The notes under the pieces were generated by a model. That model ran no database searches. It had not been told where the DNA came from and was given only the letters and a program-made list of their open reading frames with translations. From positions 46,107 to 110,106 of the forward strand of contig DF237043.1 of NCBI GenBank assembly GCA_000708835.1: a stretch of DNA of 64,000 nucleotides. The letters run 5' to 3'. This DNA is from Klebsormidium nitens. Taxonomy: Eukaryota > Streptophyta > Klebsormidiophyceae > Klebsormidiales > Klebsormidiaceae. Each line of letters begins with the position of its first letter. The stretch's first letter is position 1. Below are positions 39,501-50,861 of the stretch, in pieces. The translations under genes and the position numbers were made by a program.

Positions 39501-42500
39501 CCAACGTGCGAAGCACCGCAAAGACTCCATCCAAAGCTCCCCGTTTGGATGAAGAAGCGGACGTTTGGTTCCAAAACCTTGATCAGGTTTCATGCGGGCC
39601 GCAATTGCAGGTGTTCGACAAAGTGTTTGGCCACAACGTTGCCAAGACCCTGGAGATGGACGACTTGTGGAAGAACCGGCAGCGACCAAAACCCCTGTAC
39701 ATAGACGAGGCAAGTTTTCTCAACCTATTCTACCGTTAGTTGGTTTGACAGTTTTGGCTCTTCAAAGGCGTCTCATTTGCCTCTCCAAAATCCTATCGTG
39801 GGTAACCAGAGAATGACCTTCGTCGGACTTCCGCTTTCGCGCGCCAGCATTACTAATTCGCTAGGCAGCGGTCAGAAAGGATTCCACGCAGAAGGAAAGC
39901 CTTCCAGCCTCACTTTCAACGGAGGTCAGAACGACTGCCCGTTTCTGAGATTCTCTGCTGATCTTGCCTTTGCTGACGCTTGAAAAGGTCCCAATCAGAA
40001 AAGTTCACAATCACAGGGGTGTTGGAAAATATCAGCGCAGGATCCAAGTTGGATATGCCCCAAATAGAGGGAGAAGTGCGAGTCAACGCAACATGGGCTG
40101 CACCTCATTCTGTCGCTACGCTCCGCAGGTTCTGCCCGAGACGTCCGAGCCGCCCGCGAAACGGCCGCGCACAGAGGGTGCAAACGCCGGCGACGAGGAG
40201 AGAAGCGTGTCTGCCGCGAGCAATCTGGGGTTGCGGGATACCAACCAGGTGACGACAGCGGTTACTTCACATTCGGTTCAGTCATTGAGATCATCACCTC
40301 CTGATTATTTCCCTCAAAAAGAGAGAAAGCGAGGACAAGAATACCGGCTGTATGGTGCCGGATTTCCATTTCCGATTGTAATCGTACAAAGAGTGCTTAG
40401 GTTTCAGCGTCGAGCTTTGCGAGTCTTCTCTCCCCGCCGCTGCTTTCATGGAGCGCGAAGCTGAACCGCATTTTGGTTCTCAGCGTGCCAACCGTTCTCC
40501 TTGGTTGCATGCTGATTAGTGTGAGAGGTTGGGTTTTGGACTGTTGCAAGACGTAAGAGAATCTTGAAAGTGAGGATACGGCCGGATGCCTTAACTGCAC
40601 ACCGTCTCGACGGTCTGTTTCAGCAAGCTTCGATGAGGGCAGACTGTATGAATAACGGATCATACGGGTAAAATGGAGGCGATAATCATGGAAACTTGTT
40701 CTTCTCCGTTCCATTCGTTGGAAAAGTCAGCGGTGTTGAAGAGATGGCAACGGGTCTCACGGCGCTGGTTGGAAACGCGAGCAGGTGTGGAGCCTGCAAG
40801 AGAATGCGCGCGTGTTCCTCGAGTCCGTGCGGCTGTTCTTGGAGGAGCGGGCGTCCGAGATCGGAAGCCTGCGCTTCGACAAGGACGATACCCTCGCCGT
40901 CGAGTTTGTGACGTCAGCTTCCAACCTGCGGGACATCTCGTTTGGAATCCAAACGCAGGTGCGGAATACGGACGGGGTTCCCTTTCTTTTCGCTCTCGTT
41001 GCTCGGACGCGTTCATCCTTCCTATTGAGTGCGTACCAGGCTAGAGGTGGCTCCTTCTCCAAACAGCTTCTCGCTTTCAAGAACGGGTTAAACAAACTTG
41101 CGGTCTCTTTCTTGATCCTACCTACTCGATCCTCAGACTTTATTGGGGGCTTATCTACTGGTTCCCTGCTTCGTTTAAAACACTGTGCTGTGTTTCTTTT
41201 CTTCCAGCGCCTCGTCAATCGGTTCTCCGATTTCGACGTTAGGACTGCCTTATCCCGCATCTGACACCACGTGGTCAAGTCGCTTATTCATTCTTGAGGA
41301 CCTCCACATGTAGAGCCTTTTTGCGGCCAAGGGCATCGCGAGAAACTGACTCTGGTTTCTGTTGCCCCGCTCCACACCCCCCCAATTACCTCCCCCTCTT
41401 CCATTTGAAGTTCCTCCTTTCCAACCGCGCTACCGCATGTGTTCCTCATAGAAAATCTCATTTTCAGGGTCACTTGATCTTGCGAACCTCCTCATGCAGA
41501 GCCTTTTGGGTAGTATGATAAGATAATTTGTTTCAGAATGTCACTCATGCTTGAGAAGCTCCACATGCAGAGCCTTTTTGCGGCCAAGGGCATCGCGGGC
41601 AACATCGTGCACGCCATTGCCACCACAAACGCGATCGTTGCGGGGATGATCGTTATCGAGGCAACCAAGATCGTCACGGGCCAGATGGACAAACTCAAGT
41701 AAGGCGAACGCCACCAGCATCTTTATGACCGAAGAAATTTCTTTGATCGATTGGCTTTAACCGGGAAAGATCGGCCGATGGGTTTCTGCGGTCACTTTAG
41801 TTGAGCCCAGGCGCAATTCCTTTACTGCAGCTTTTTCGATCGGTTTAAATCTCCCCATACGTTACCTCGTATCGAGAAGACCTTGGGGTTTACCGCCTCC
41901 TCTCTGCCTTCTCGCAAACCACTGAAAAAGGCAAGTTTGAACAACCCAAATCATTTACGCGAGCTGATTTTCACATTGACTGCTTCCTTCCGAACCCACT
42001 GATGTGAGAAAGTTTGTTATGGCGAAATGGCCACGTGTTCATCTCACTTTGCTCACAAGAAGCAGACCTCACTGGCATAGACAGTTTTCAAAAGCGTGCC
42101 ACCAGTTCGTTTGATCTTGCTTCGTCTTTGCAGAGCGTCAATTGTTGACTACGACAGTCCTGAGAAGGCTTTACAAACGTATTCACACCTCGCTTGCTTC
42201 CTGCAGGACCCACTGGTGTGAACAGTTCCTTCGGCGGAAGATGCTGTTGTGGAGCATCGACCCGAACCCCCCCAACCCCAAGTGCTACGTCTGCTCGGAC
42301 ACTCCGCTTTTTCTGGAGGTCGACACCAACAAGGCGACCCTGGGGGAGGTGCTGCAGAAGGTACGGTCGCCCTTTCTGACCTTATGTTGGATTCCTTCTG
42401 ACTCTGATTTCATGGTTATCCATGTTCAACTTTCACGACAAGCTTTCCTCCATCCTTTTGACTTACCGACGGTTTGTAAATTCTTGGGTGTTGACAGCGT

Positions 42501-45351
42501 CGCACAGGCGATTTGACATATTTGAGTCGCTTCGAGACAAAGCCTTACGAGTGCGCAGCGCCGATTGGACCATGAGTCTACACGCAGAAAACCTAGTCTG
42601 ATGTTTCCGAATAACTGTAGACTTCTGCTTCGACTGCTTGCCGGATCTAAGCAACCGCCCAACCATTGTGAGATCCACCCTTGGATCCTCCCCACACCTT
42701 ACGCACAATCCTGCGGTAACGTGCTCAAATTACAACCTATTTGTGGTTTGTCGCACAAGTCGATGCTGATTCCGCCGACACACGGATGCTTTTCTTGCAC
42801 TAACCCGCTGTCAACCCGAGAAAAACACGAGTATCCATCGCTTATCCATCGATCCACACAATCGCAGGCTCCAAGAAGAAACTAGAAACCTACCATCCGC
42901 CTCTTCAGTCTCCTACAAACCCGCTGCTAATCCGCCCATAATACCATTCAGATCACGGCATCGACCTCACTGCAGATTATGAGTGAAGAGAAGCTGGCCG
43001 TTGTGTCGCTTACGGTGGGGACTGTGCAGTCGCTCCTTGACTGTCCCACAAACCCGCTTTGGATCCGCATGTACGCGTCTAACGTTATTCACAACATTGC
43101 CGAACTTGCAGATTGTGAAAGAGAAGCTGGCCGTTGTGTCGCCCATGGTGGGGACAGTCTCCGCCTAAGTGTTGCACAAACCGCAGTTAATCCGCCCGTA
43201 GTCATGTCGAACCCTTGTCACAACATTGCCGTACGTGCAGATTGTCAAGAAGAAGCTGGCCGCGTGTCGCAATCATTTGCTACTCAAAGCGTCCCACAAA
43301 CCCGCTGTTAGTCCGCCCGTAGTACATGTCTAAGCTTAGTTAAAAGATCGCCGAATGTGCAGATTGTGAAGAAGAAGCTGGCGGTTGTGTCGCCTATGGT
43401 CCTCTTCGGCAACTCAATCCTTTATGAGACGGGGGACGACCTCGATGAGGACGAGCAGCGAAGCTACGCGGCAAACGCGGCCAAGGTGCGTCACAAATGG
43501 TCGCAGGTTTGCAGATATTCCCCCATGAATCGGGTCGGCTCTAAGATTATCGAGCTGCTTTGAAAGGAGGAGCGAAATCAGTGGCAAACGTGGCAGAGGT
43601 GCGTTACACTTTGTCACAAATAGGACGAGGCCTTTCCCACGAAGGCGGACACGTTCGGCTCAAAATGCTTGAATGTGCTTCTGGTACGAGCGGCAGGCTC
43701 GGCAAAGGTGCGTCGCACTCGGTCACGGAGATGGAACGGCTGTTCTTGTTTCGTGATCCAAAGCCCCTCTGCCCGGGCATAATTGAATGCACATGTAAGG
43801 TGAGTCCTGAAAAAGGGTTCATTCAGAGGTTCTGATCGGAGCTTTTTGACAGAATGAGCAACTTTGCCCGCCGCGTCTGGCTACTCATGGGTGAAATCCT
43901 GGAGAAAAAGAAGGAGCAATCCTACTCTGACAGGGGCCCTCCTTCACACTTTCATGAACCCCGCCAGTCGGGGACCAGTTTCCTCTTCCTTTGCACCACT
44001 CTGGTTGAGAGTTTGTTGGAACAGGCTGGCTGCTTTTTATGTAGAGTCTGCAAAGGGGTGGTCATAGCAGCGGCTTTGATTCCATAGGCCAAGCGTTTTG
44101 CTTTCAGAGCGGGAGCAAGAAGAATCAGTGAATTGGGACCGAGGCCGGGAATCCTGTTGGAAGTGATGACGTGGCGGGGTCTGGATTTAACGGGGCAGTC
44201 GCAATTCTGGTTGGTCGATATTGGTAAGTCCTTTTTATTAAAGACCCATTTCGCTTAAGATACGAGTCACCCGGGCACTCTGAACTTAGAACCCTAACCC
44301 AAACATTTACACGCTCCGCACCCGAACCCACCCTAACCAACCAATCAACCCCATCCGCCTCCCGGGCGCCTATCTAAGTACTATCCCTCTTAAGTGGACT
44401 GGGAGTTTCACTAGCGGTTGATCGAGAGACGCCCAGACCAGTGCTCTGCCTCTTAAACTCTGCCAAACCATCACTCCTAACAGGGTCGCCAACCTCTATT
44501 CAAATTACGGACTCTCCCCGACCCCGCCTCTCACATTTGTGAAGGTTCCTGAGTTGCGGCCACAGACAGACAGCTTGGGAAGAAGCATTGCAAAACCCTC
44601 CTCCAAGTCTGGCTGCTCACAGAGCTTGCGACGAATAGCTAATACGCGCACGTCTGTGCGCTCTTCCAGGTCTTGTCACAGTTCCCGACGCCGATCGGAC
44701 ATAACTCTCTTGTCAGCATTGACGACAGCCAGCAGGACTTTCGGTGTACGCTCCACATCGTGCACAGGTAAGGCAGCCAGTCTAAAGCACATGCCTTTTC
44801 AGGACATATGAAGCTTGGCGGCAACGGGTCCCGTGTGATCAGGAGTGTTATGAGGAGTTGTTAAACATCATCATCATCCAGATCGAACATACGTGTTAGA
44901 TGACGTATGTTCGATCTGTGTCGGCCAATCTACGCCGGATTGCATTTGGATTTTCCCTGACCTGCTAAGACGCTTCTTAGGCTTAACCTTTGGAGAGGGG
45001 TCCGGGCTTTCAATCTTATCTGATGAACTCTGACCCTGAAAGACTGTCGTTTGCAGGGACGTGTTCGACGAGGAGAAGGAGCCGGACATGATGGTGCTGC
45101 GGGGCGAGATTCCTGCCGTTAAAGCCGGCGAGGGGACGGCCAATGGCACAGAGGCGGCAGAGGATGACGACGATGACCTCACAATTATAGACAATGCGGT
45201 CCAGGAAGTAGACGCAGTCCAGGAAACAAGCGCGAAAGCGGGGAAGCGGAAGCGGGATGAAGAGGACGGCGACCACGGCAGCAGAAAGAAACGGTTACCG
45301 GAAGAGAAGGAAACGGAAGACGTTGATACGGGCGTGATTGATCTGCTATGA
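36530..45351 (+). CDS. SAE2: SUMO-activating enzyme subunit 2 (UBA2/SAE2)
   Basis: Exons: 36530-36562, 36890-36979, 37206-37289, 37666-37773, 38413-38625, 38989-39165, 39611-39709, 40129-40248, 40785-40958, 41571-41698, 42207-42360, 43363-43485, 44670-44767, 45057-45351 (1,896 nt, 631 aa, all phases close). The adenylation domain has [36 protein letters not shown] and [16 protein letters not shown]. The catalytic Cys is in [13 protein letters not shown] (about 168). Zinc ligands are FECYP (about 153/156) and PKCYVC (435/438). [12 protein letters not shown] and TKIVTG follow, then a ubiquitin-fold domain, then an acidic tail with a basic nuclear signal (GKRKR) and a VIDLL end. With SAE1 the enzyme activates SUMO and passes it to the E2 Ubc9. 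The length matches plant and animal homologues. Intron 7 has a GC donor (GAG then gcaagt). Introns 9 to 12 carry copies of neighbouring exon edges. Confidence 0.97.
41305..41513 (+). repeat. Two decoy copies of the exon 10 head in UBA2 intron 9
   Basis: The true junction at 41570/41571 reads ccacatgcag then AGCCTTTTTGCGGCCAAGGG. A near-perfect copy lies at about 41305-41342 (ccacatgtag, agcctttttgcggccaaggg, catcgcgagaaac), and a shorter one at about 41491-41513 (cctcatgcag, agccttttggg). Both keep the AG and the pyrimidine-poor local context. They are separated from the real exon by about 255 and 65 bp. Confidence 0.85.
41981..42015 (+). repeat. Degenerate copy of the exon 11 head in UBA2 intron 10
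   Basis: tgcttccttccgaacccact followed by gatgtgag resembles the real acceptor and exon head at 42197-42225 (gcttcctgcag, GACCCACTGGTGTGAACAG). The AG of the acceptor is lost in the copy. It lies about 215 bp upstream of the true junction. Confidence 0.6.
42906..43410 (+). repeat. Four tandem units of intron tail plus exon 12 head in UBA2
   Basis: Units begin with acaaacccgct or a variant, then a tccgcccgtag-like block, at about 42911, 43045, 43172 and 43291 (spacing 119-134 bp). Each unit ends in a tgcag acceptor (tgcagatt) and a version of the exon head: ATTATGAGTGAAGAGAAGCT (42976), ATTGTGAAAGAGAAGCTGGC (43110), ATTGTCAAGAAGAAGCTGGC (43239) and, in the real exon, ATTGTGAAGAAGAAGCTGGC (43363). 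The upstream copies stay in the coding frame for some distance: copy 2 reads [18 protein letters not shown] and then stops. All three decoys could be spliced in phase to exon 11 and would remove the ubiquitin-fold domain and C-terminus. Confidence 0.9.
43581..43728 (+). repeat. Two copies of the exon 12 tail plus donor in UBA2 intron 12
   Basis: The true exon 12 end reads GGCAAACGCGGCCAAG and the donor gtgcgtcac (43485/43486). Copies follow at about 43581-43620 (ggcaaacgtggcagag, gtgcgttacactttgtcaca) and 43691-43728 (ggctcggcaaag, gtgcgtcgcactcggtcac), about 110 bp apart. The donor is kept in each. Exon 12 therefore has edge copies on both sides. Confidence 0.8.
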
Positions 45352-46257
45352 CCGGGATCGACCTTAACATTGGCGCCTGTTGATTAAGCTCTTCCTGAAC
45401 GTGCGCTTTCTTTACCTTGTTGTTGCCTAGTATCCGGGCAACACACAGTCGTCCTTCATGGTGGACGAGACCTCTCATAGTAGACGTATTGTGTAGATTG
45501 AATGTTGTCATCCCATTAGCGTCGATCTTTGCAGAATGTTGCTGCTAGCTCTATCACATCATGCTCAGACCGTCTTGATATTGTGTATGGCGCGAAGGGC
45601 GATTTGGCCTTGCGTTTCGCCGGGACTCGATCAGCCTACTTAGGAATCATCATCATATGTATTGTGGTCAAGCTCATTCATTTTCAAGAACGTCCCGCGC
45701 TTGTTGCAACGTGCCACAAAGCTTGATCGCGAAGATCGATCACACGTCACGCAGCTCAGCGTGTACTGACTCAGGGACGTTACCGATGCACCTCTTATCA
45801 TCAATCACTCAGTGGCCATTGAATTACTCTAGGTAATTTGATGTTAAGGACATAGCTGTTTGATGGCGCTTGATTTACAGCTTTGTCCGGGCCGCCGACC
45901 AGGCATTCTGAAATCGTTGCATACACACGCGGTGCCAAGGCAAATTCTCTTACGTTGCCGTCCGCATACCATATTAGGAGCTATTTGGTTCGAGCTGTGA
46001 TGTTTGGTGCCTGGGCCGGGCCGCGGCCCGGCGCCCTGATTGAAGCCGTTGTGAGATCGGCAGTCCGGCCTCAGTAAGAATCGCATTAGGAGCATATACT
46101 CATGTGCAGAGAACATGTAATGTAATCGATGAAATGGGGTCAAGCTCCTTCAAAAATACAACATGACCCGCTCATTGCAGCGTATCTAGAAGCTTGGCGG
46201 ATGGGCCCGCACGCCTCAAATCGGTCGACCGCATGTCGCATAAGCCCCGTTTAATAC
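45352..46257. other. Intergenic region between two convergent gene ends
   Basis: It holds the 3' UTRs of UBA2 and the TPR-RING gene. A short GC-rich piece (gggccgggccgcggcccggc) lies at about 46012-46031. No frame with recognisable similarity, RNA gene or repeat was seen. Confidence 0.45.
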
Positions 46258-49200
46258 TCAAGAAATTTGCTCTGCTTCATGATTTGTATGGTCTTCAGGA
46301 TCTTCCTCGTCCCCTTCCTGTATCGTCTCCTCTTCCGGCAGCCCACTCATTTGCCCTATCAGCGACTTTATCGGGTTCTTGGCCGTTTTTGAATACAGCG
46401 TGGAGAAGGCAAACGTTTGGTCGAAGACGCCGTACTCGATGTGGGCGATGGGCTCCTGGCAGATCGGGCACGGGAAGCCCTTCTCCTCCAACGTGCGCGC
46501 GCAGTTCGCACACATGCACGAGTGCAGGCACGGGTGCAACCGGGTCCCTAGACAACGAGGGAAAAGACGGAAATATGAGTAAACAGAAACTCTAACGTGA
46601 GGACTACCTGCGTAATAGTACAAAGCGTAGCAAACGAAGAGGCAGGGTTTCATCGATGTCTGGTCAGCAGAGGGAAAGCGGTAAGAGCCGGAAATATAAT
46701 AAGAAGCCTGAATGAACGACTTAAGAGTACCAAGCTAAAGGACATGGATGAGAAGTCAGCTGCCTGCGAGGTGGAATACACTTTCAGGTAGAGCACACAA
46801 GTATCGGTTTGCTTGCAGAGGACTTGTTCCCCCTTCCTGACTCCAGACATTTGGCCATGGAGCAACATCTACCTCAAGTGGCCCTCTCGTTCAGCAAGGT
46901 CAGAGTCGGCCTGAGAAACTCTGCTTTTTGACTCCATTACCTCGGGGCTCCGTTAGGCACACGTTGCAAAGGCTGTTTCCCTCCAGCTGGCTGGCTGCCT
47001 CCCGATCCGCGTCAGCTGCGCGCAAAGACCATACGGCTGCTTATTTTGGCACCTTTGTATTTCCGGATCTTGTTTTGACAACAAATCTGGGCAATCAAGG
47101 GAAGCTACTGTAAGAGACGTAGTAAACAAGGGAAGTTGCTTCTGTAACAGGCATCATGGTTGCCAGTGATACGTATCCCAGAACTACTGATCACAAGGTC
47201 TTGCCTGTGATTATAGCAGACATTGAGCTCTATCCTTGTAGGCCGCTTCCCTGTGAAGTTGAAAGCCGACTATCCACGTACAATTTGCAAAGTGTCTGTT
47301 TCATTTAGGCAAATCTTGTCACCTTTTTCAAGGTCGCCCAACTCAGAGTTCGCCTCGGCCCGAGCAAGAAATCCCTCCGGGTCTTTGGGGCTCAGGCTGA
47401 TCCCCACCGTCGCGTCCTCAACGGCTTTGGAGTACGCTTTCATTTCCACGTGGACGGCTGCGCGGCTGTGATAAAAAGGACAAAACGCGTGAGCAACACG
47501 TGGCGAAAACAGATACGTCACAGGACCAATCAACTTATAATATCTTTTTGGAAGTGTTTTAAGTAGAAACATCCCGCAAACCCTTCCTGTTCAGTTCCTT
47601 CTAAATTCTGAACACACTCGCTTGAATCGCTTTTAATACGATCAAACTGCGCTTGCGGCTTTTGGAGAGAACCGAGTGGAAGCAGTCACGCGTCACGAAG
47701 GCAGTGTGTGGCTTCAGATTGGGACGATCAGGATCGGAAAACCAAGGCCCCGTTTTTGGAAGTCTGCTTTTAGACAAGTACGTTTGCTTTCGTTTAAATT
47801 AAGCGGGCCCCGTTCCGAGGCATATGCATTCTGACCTGTTGTAAGCTCGCCCGTATGAGGGGTTCAGCTCGATGGCCCGATCGAAGTCTTTCAGCGCCTA
47901 CAGCAGATGAAAGCCGACCTGGCGTCAACAAAGGCAGAAGAACACACGTCGAAGATAGGAAGTTGGGTATATAGTAGCGAGCCGTCCTCCCGTTGTAAGT
48001 TCGTACATGCAAGAGGCTGGAAAACGCTCGCGAGCGAATCATTCTATCTTCTCCTCTTCAATTGCAGAACTTGCTGTCTGACAGCATTTTTGAGTCGTTG
48101 AATATGCAGTATGGAAACGAGCTCCTTCTTGAGAGCTGGCTGTATCAGCGGGGACCATTTTTTGCTCCTCAAGCAAAACGGCGACAAAGGACACAGCAGA
48201 TCGTTGCACGGGCTATGAAGCGCACCTGTTCGTAGCGGAGAAGCTGGAAGAAGGCCAGCCCCCGCTGATGGAACGCCGTCGAGTAGTCTGGCTTCTCTCT
48301 AATGGCCGCATCGAAGCAACTGCAAACACAGGGGCAAAGAAGAGTCCTTCTACCAGAGCATACACGAAGGGAGCTGCGTCTCTTGGCTCTCAGCATTCAT
48401 TCACAATCTGATGCTTGAATCTGCATTGAAGCGGCAAAGCGTTCCGCTGTCAAGTCCTTTTCCAGACTTGCTTCTGAACACTGGTCCAGGTATGTAGGAG
48501 TTTGCAGCGGTGCAAACTCTCGACCTCGAGTTGAAAGTACAAAGGGGCAAAGTCCACGTGGCTGCACCTGATTGCTTCTTGCAGGTTGCCCACGGCGGCA
48601 TGACTGTTGCCCTTGAAGAACTCGAGGACGGCCTTGTCTACGTACTTGGGTATGGGGACCTGAACGGACATAAAAGGCAAAACAGAAACGGAATGATCGA
48701 TGGAAAGCAGAGAATCATGAAGTGAAACGGCCCGACCGTTGAGCAACAACCCAGGAAAAGCAGAGTCGTTTGAGGCTTCTGAGCGGAAACGTCGCGTTGC
48801 TCACTCTTCCTTAGGGACAGTTCCCCTGGTTGCCTCCGGGCTGAAAACTGAATACTTGCTGAAGAAGGAGCCAGGACTCGTTAGAATCAGAAGATGGACG
48901 CTCACCCAAGCGGATGGCACTTGAGTACATCGTAATTGTCTCCTTCATACGAGCACCTCGTTTTCAATCTGTCCCGCAATCAAGCTCAACCCAAGGGTGT
49001 CGTAGGTACTGACAAAGTCACTGATGGACATTCTACATTCTCAGAATGTGCTCGTCACTGTGCTGAATTGTTGTTGAAACCCGGAAGAAGCTTTGGACTT
49101 ACATACTGATACTCGACTTCTTCAACTGGCTCGATAGATGCCGACGCGCGCTCTTGGCCTCCGGAGTGATCCACTGCTTCAGCACCTGTTACGACTGGTT

Positions 49201-49279
49201 CTCGCAGAACGGGCTGTTCCAGGGCTCCAGGTGGAGCAGTGGCACCGGCAGCCGCCTCAGAACTAGCTCCACACCCCAT
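46258..49279 (-). CDS. TPR-RING protein with an N-myristoylation signal, probable E3 ubiquitin ligase
   Basis: Exons, minus strand: 49279-49103, 48659-48568, 48319-48226, 47897-47836, 47465-47323, 47015-46941, 46547-46258 (933 nt, 310 aa, every phase closes). The N-terminus MGCGASSEAAAG fits the myristoylation consensus (Gly2, Ser6), with Cys3 available for palmitoylation. A low-complexity linker is followed by about three TPR units at 60-188 (FFKGNSHAAVGNLQEAISCF, RGLAFFQLLRYEQALKDFDR, SRAAVHVEMKAYSKAVED). A C3HC4 RING spans two exons at 206-244: CNVC, then PCLHSCMCANCA, then PCPIC. An acidic tail rich in Glu follows. RINGs of this spacing recruit E2 enzymes, and TPRs bind partners such as chaperones. 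The membrane-anchored ligase role is inference. I know no named plant family with exactly this order; animal rapsyn has a comparable myristate-TPR-RING layout. It is divergent from the Ser/Pro-rich gene. Confidence 0.88.
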
Positions 49280-50861
49280 GGCTCTGGCTGGCTCCTGTAG
49301 TGCCACGCAACAAATGCGAGTGATTTCAGGTCAACTTCATATTCAGAATGATGGAATGAACTTTTGGCAGATGAATGCAACAATGGAATGAGAGATGGAG
49401 TTAGCCTGATCTTGCAGTGTAGGCAAGCTGCGTAGGTTCTTACTGCGCCTGACTCTACTTGTACGGAGCCTTCCAATAAGGATGCCAGCAGCTGACGAAG
49501 TATGATGATTCCTTTCATATCTACTGGGAGCACGACTTGGGCTCAAGAAGCCGACTTTTGGCATCAACCAGCTGCCTATCCACTGTTCGCACAAAGGGGA
49601 CGTCAGCAGCCCTCACCAAGTTAACTCTAAGAAGTACCAAAGAGGTGCTCGGGAATCCGTTTGAGCATTTGCCGCGTTCAAGGTTGCTCTTTCAACTTTA
49701 GCAGTGGACACTCGGCACTATCTCCTACTCAAGCTTGTCATGATTCGTCAGCACAGGTTAAAAAAAAGTTTTCGACCTGGTGGTTACAGAATCTCCTCAT
49801 TGCTGCAAGAGTCTTTCATAAATGCACGATTTAGGAGTTCCTGATTGTCGTCAGTGCCACTTAGGATTGACAACTGCTTGTTCCATGTCAAATCGTACGC
49901 ACTTCATTTCGGACCTGAACACTGGCCCGGTGCATAGTGCCACAGATTCGCCCTTTGCAATCGCTGCATTAGTCAGGCTAGTGCTCTGTCTTTGTCAACT
50001 TACGGCAAGCAATGCTTGCTTGCGAAACAAGCAACTACAAAGACTGCTTACAGCTGTATGCATGCACGTAACTATTAGTGCAGAATAACAATGCCGGCTG
50101 CTCTTAGCAATCCCTTGTGCAGACGCTGTTATAGCATTGGTGCTTGTCAGAGTCCGATCATATTTCATCGCTTTTGAAAAATAAGGAAAGCTGGAAGCGC
50201 GAATTCAAGCCTGCAAACATCATCCTTACACTGACAGTGTCACTGTCAGCAGTGAACAGGATCAGCGGCGACATTCGCGCTTTAGAGAGAATCCCGGTAC
50301 TTACGATCTTGGTCGTCGATTTAAGCCGCAGGGCCTCTTGATCGTCGATGGGTATTCCTAACGAGAGAGCCGAGTAAGGAGGTCGGTAACACAGCGAAAA
50401 CTCCGGCTGCAATTAGCTACCTATGTTGGGACTGAATCAGCAAGAAGCACTAAGGGATACTGAAGTGAATTGGCGGCGGACTTGGCCATGGCGTTCACCA
50501 ATAGAGATTGATGCTACTGCACCATGTGAAGACAAGCAATGTAGCTCGACAAATTGACGAACGACACAAAGTATCCTACATTGCCAGGTATTTGAGCTGG
50601 ACGCAGCCCGGAGGGGCGCTTGTAATATGGCAGCAGCACCGCCTTGTTCACTCCTCACAGAGGGCTGCAGCGTCGTTTCAACGAGAAGCGGGAGCCACTT
50701 CTGATAAGTTAGCTGCCCGGACAAGGCACCCTCCATAGCCTCAGCTGGAACAGGAGATACCCTGTCCTTACTTGTCTAATCGGCAGAGCTGAGGTATGTG
50801 ACATGTTTCATTCTTTAACGTTTGACAGGGGCAGCTGTGTTAGCCTGGTTCTAGGGAAGCA
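49280..50861. promoter_or_regulatory. Upstream region between two divergent genes
   Basis: 1.58 kb separates the start codons of the TPR-RING gene and the Ser/Pro-rich gene, and so must hold both promoters and 5' UTRs. Only short frames without recognisable similarity are present. No clear core promoter motif or repeat was seen. Confidence 0.4.

Noticed and set aside
42906-43362. Mutually exclusive functional exons in UBA2
   Set aside because: The copies include only the exon head and soon reach stops or lose the frame, so they cannot replace exon 12 in a working protein.
44280-44345. Telomere-like ccctaaccc pieces
   Set aside because: Only two or three imperfect units inside a UBA2 intron; too few for an interstitial telomeric repeat.
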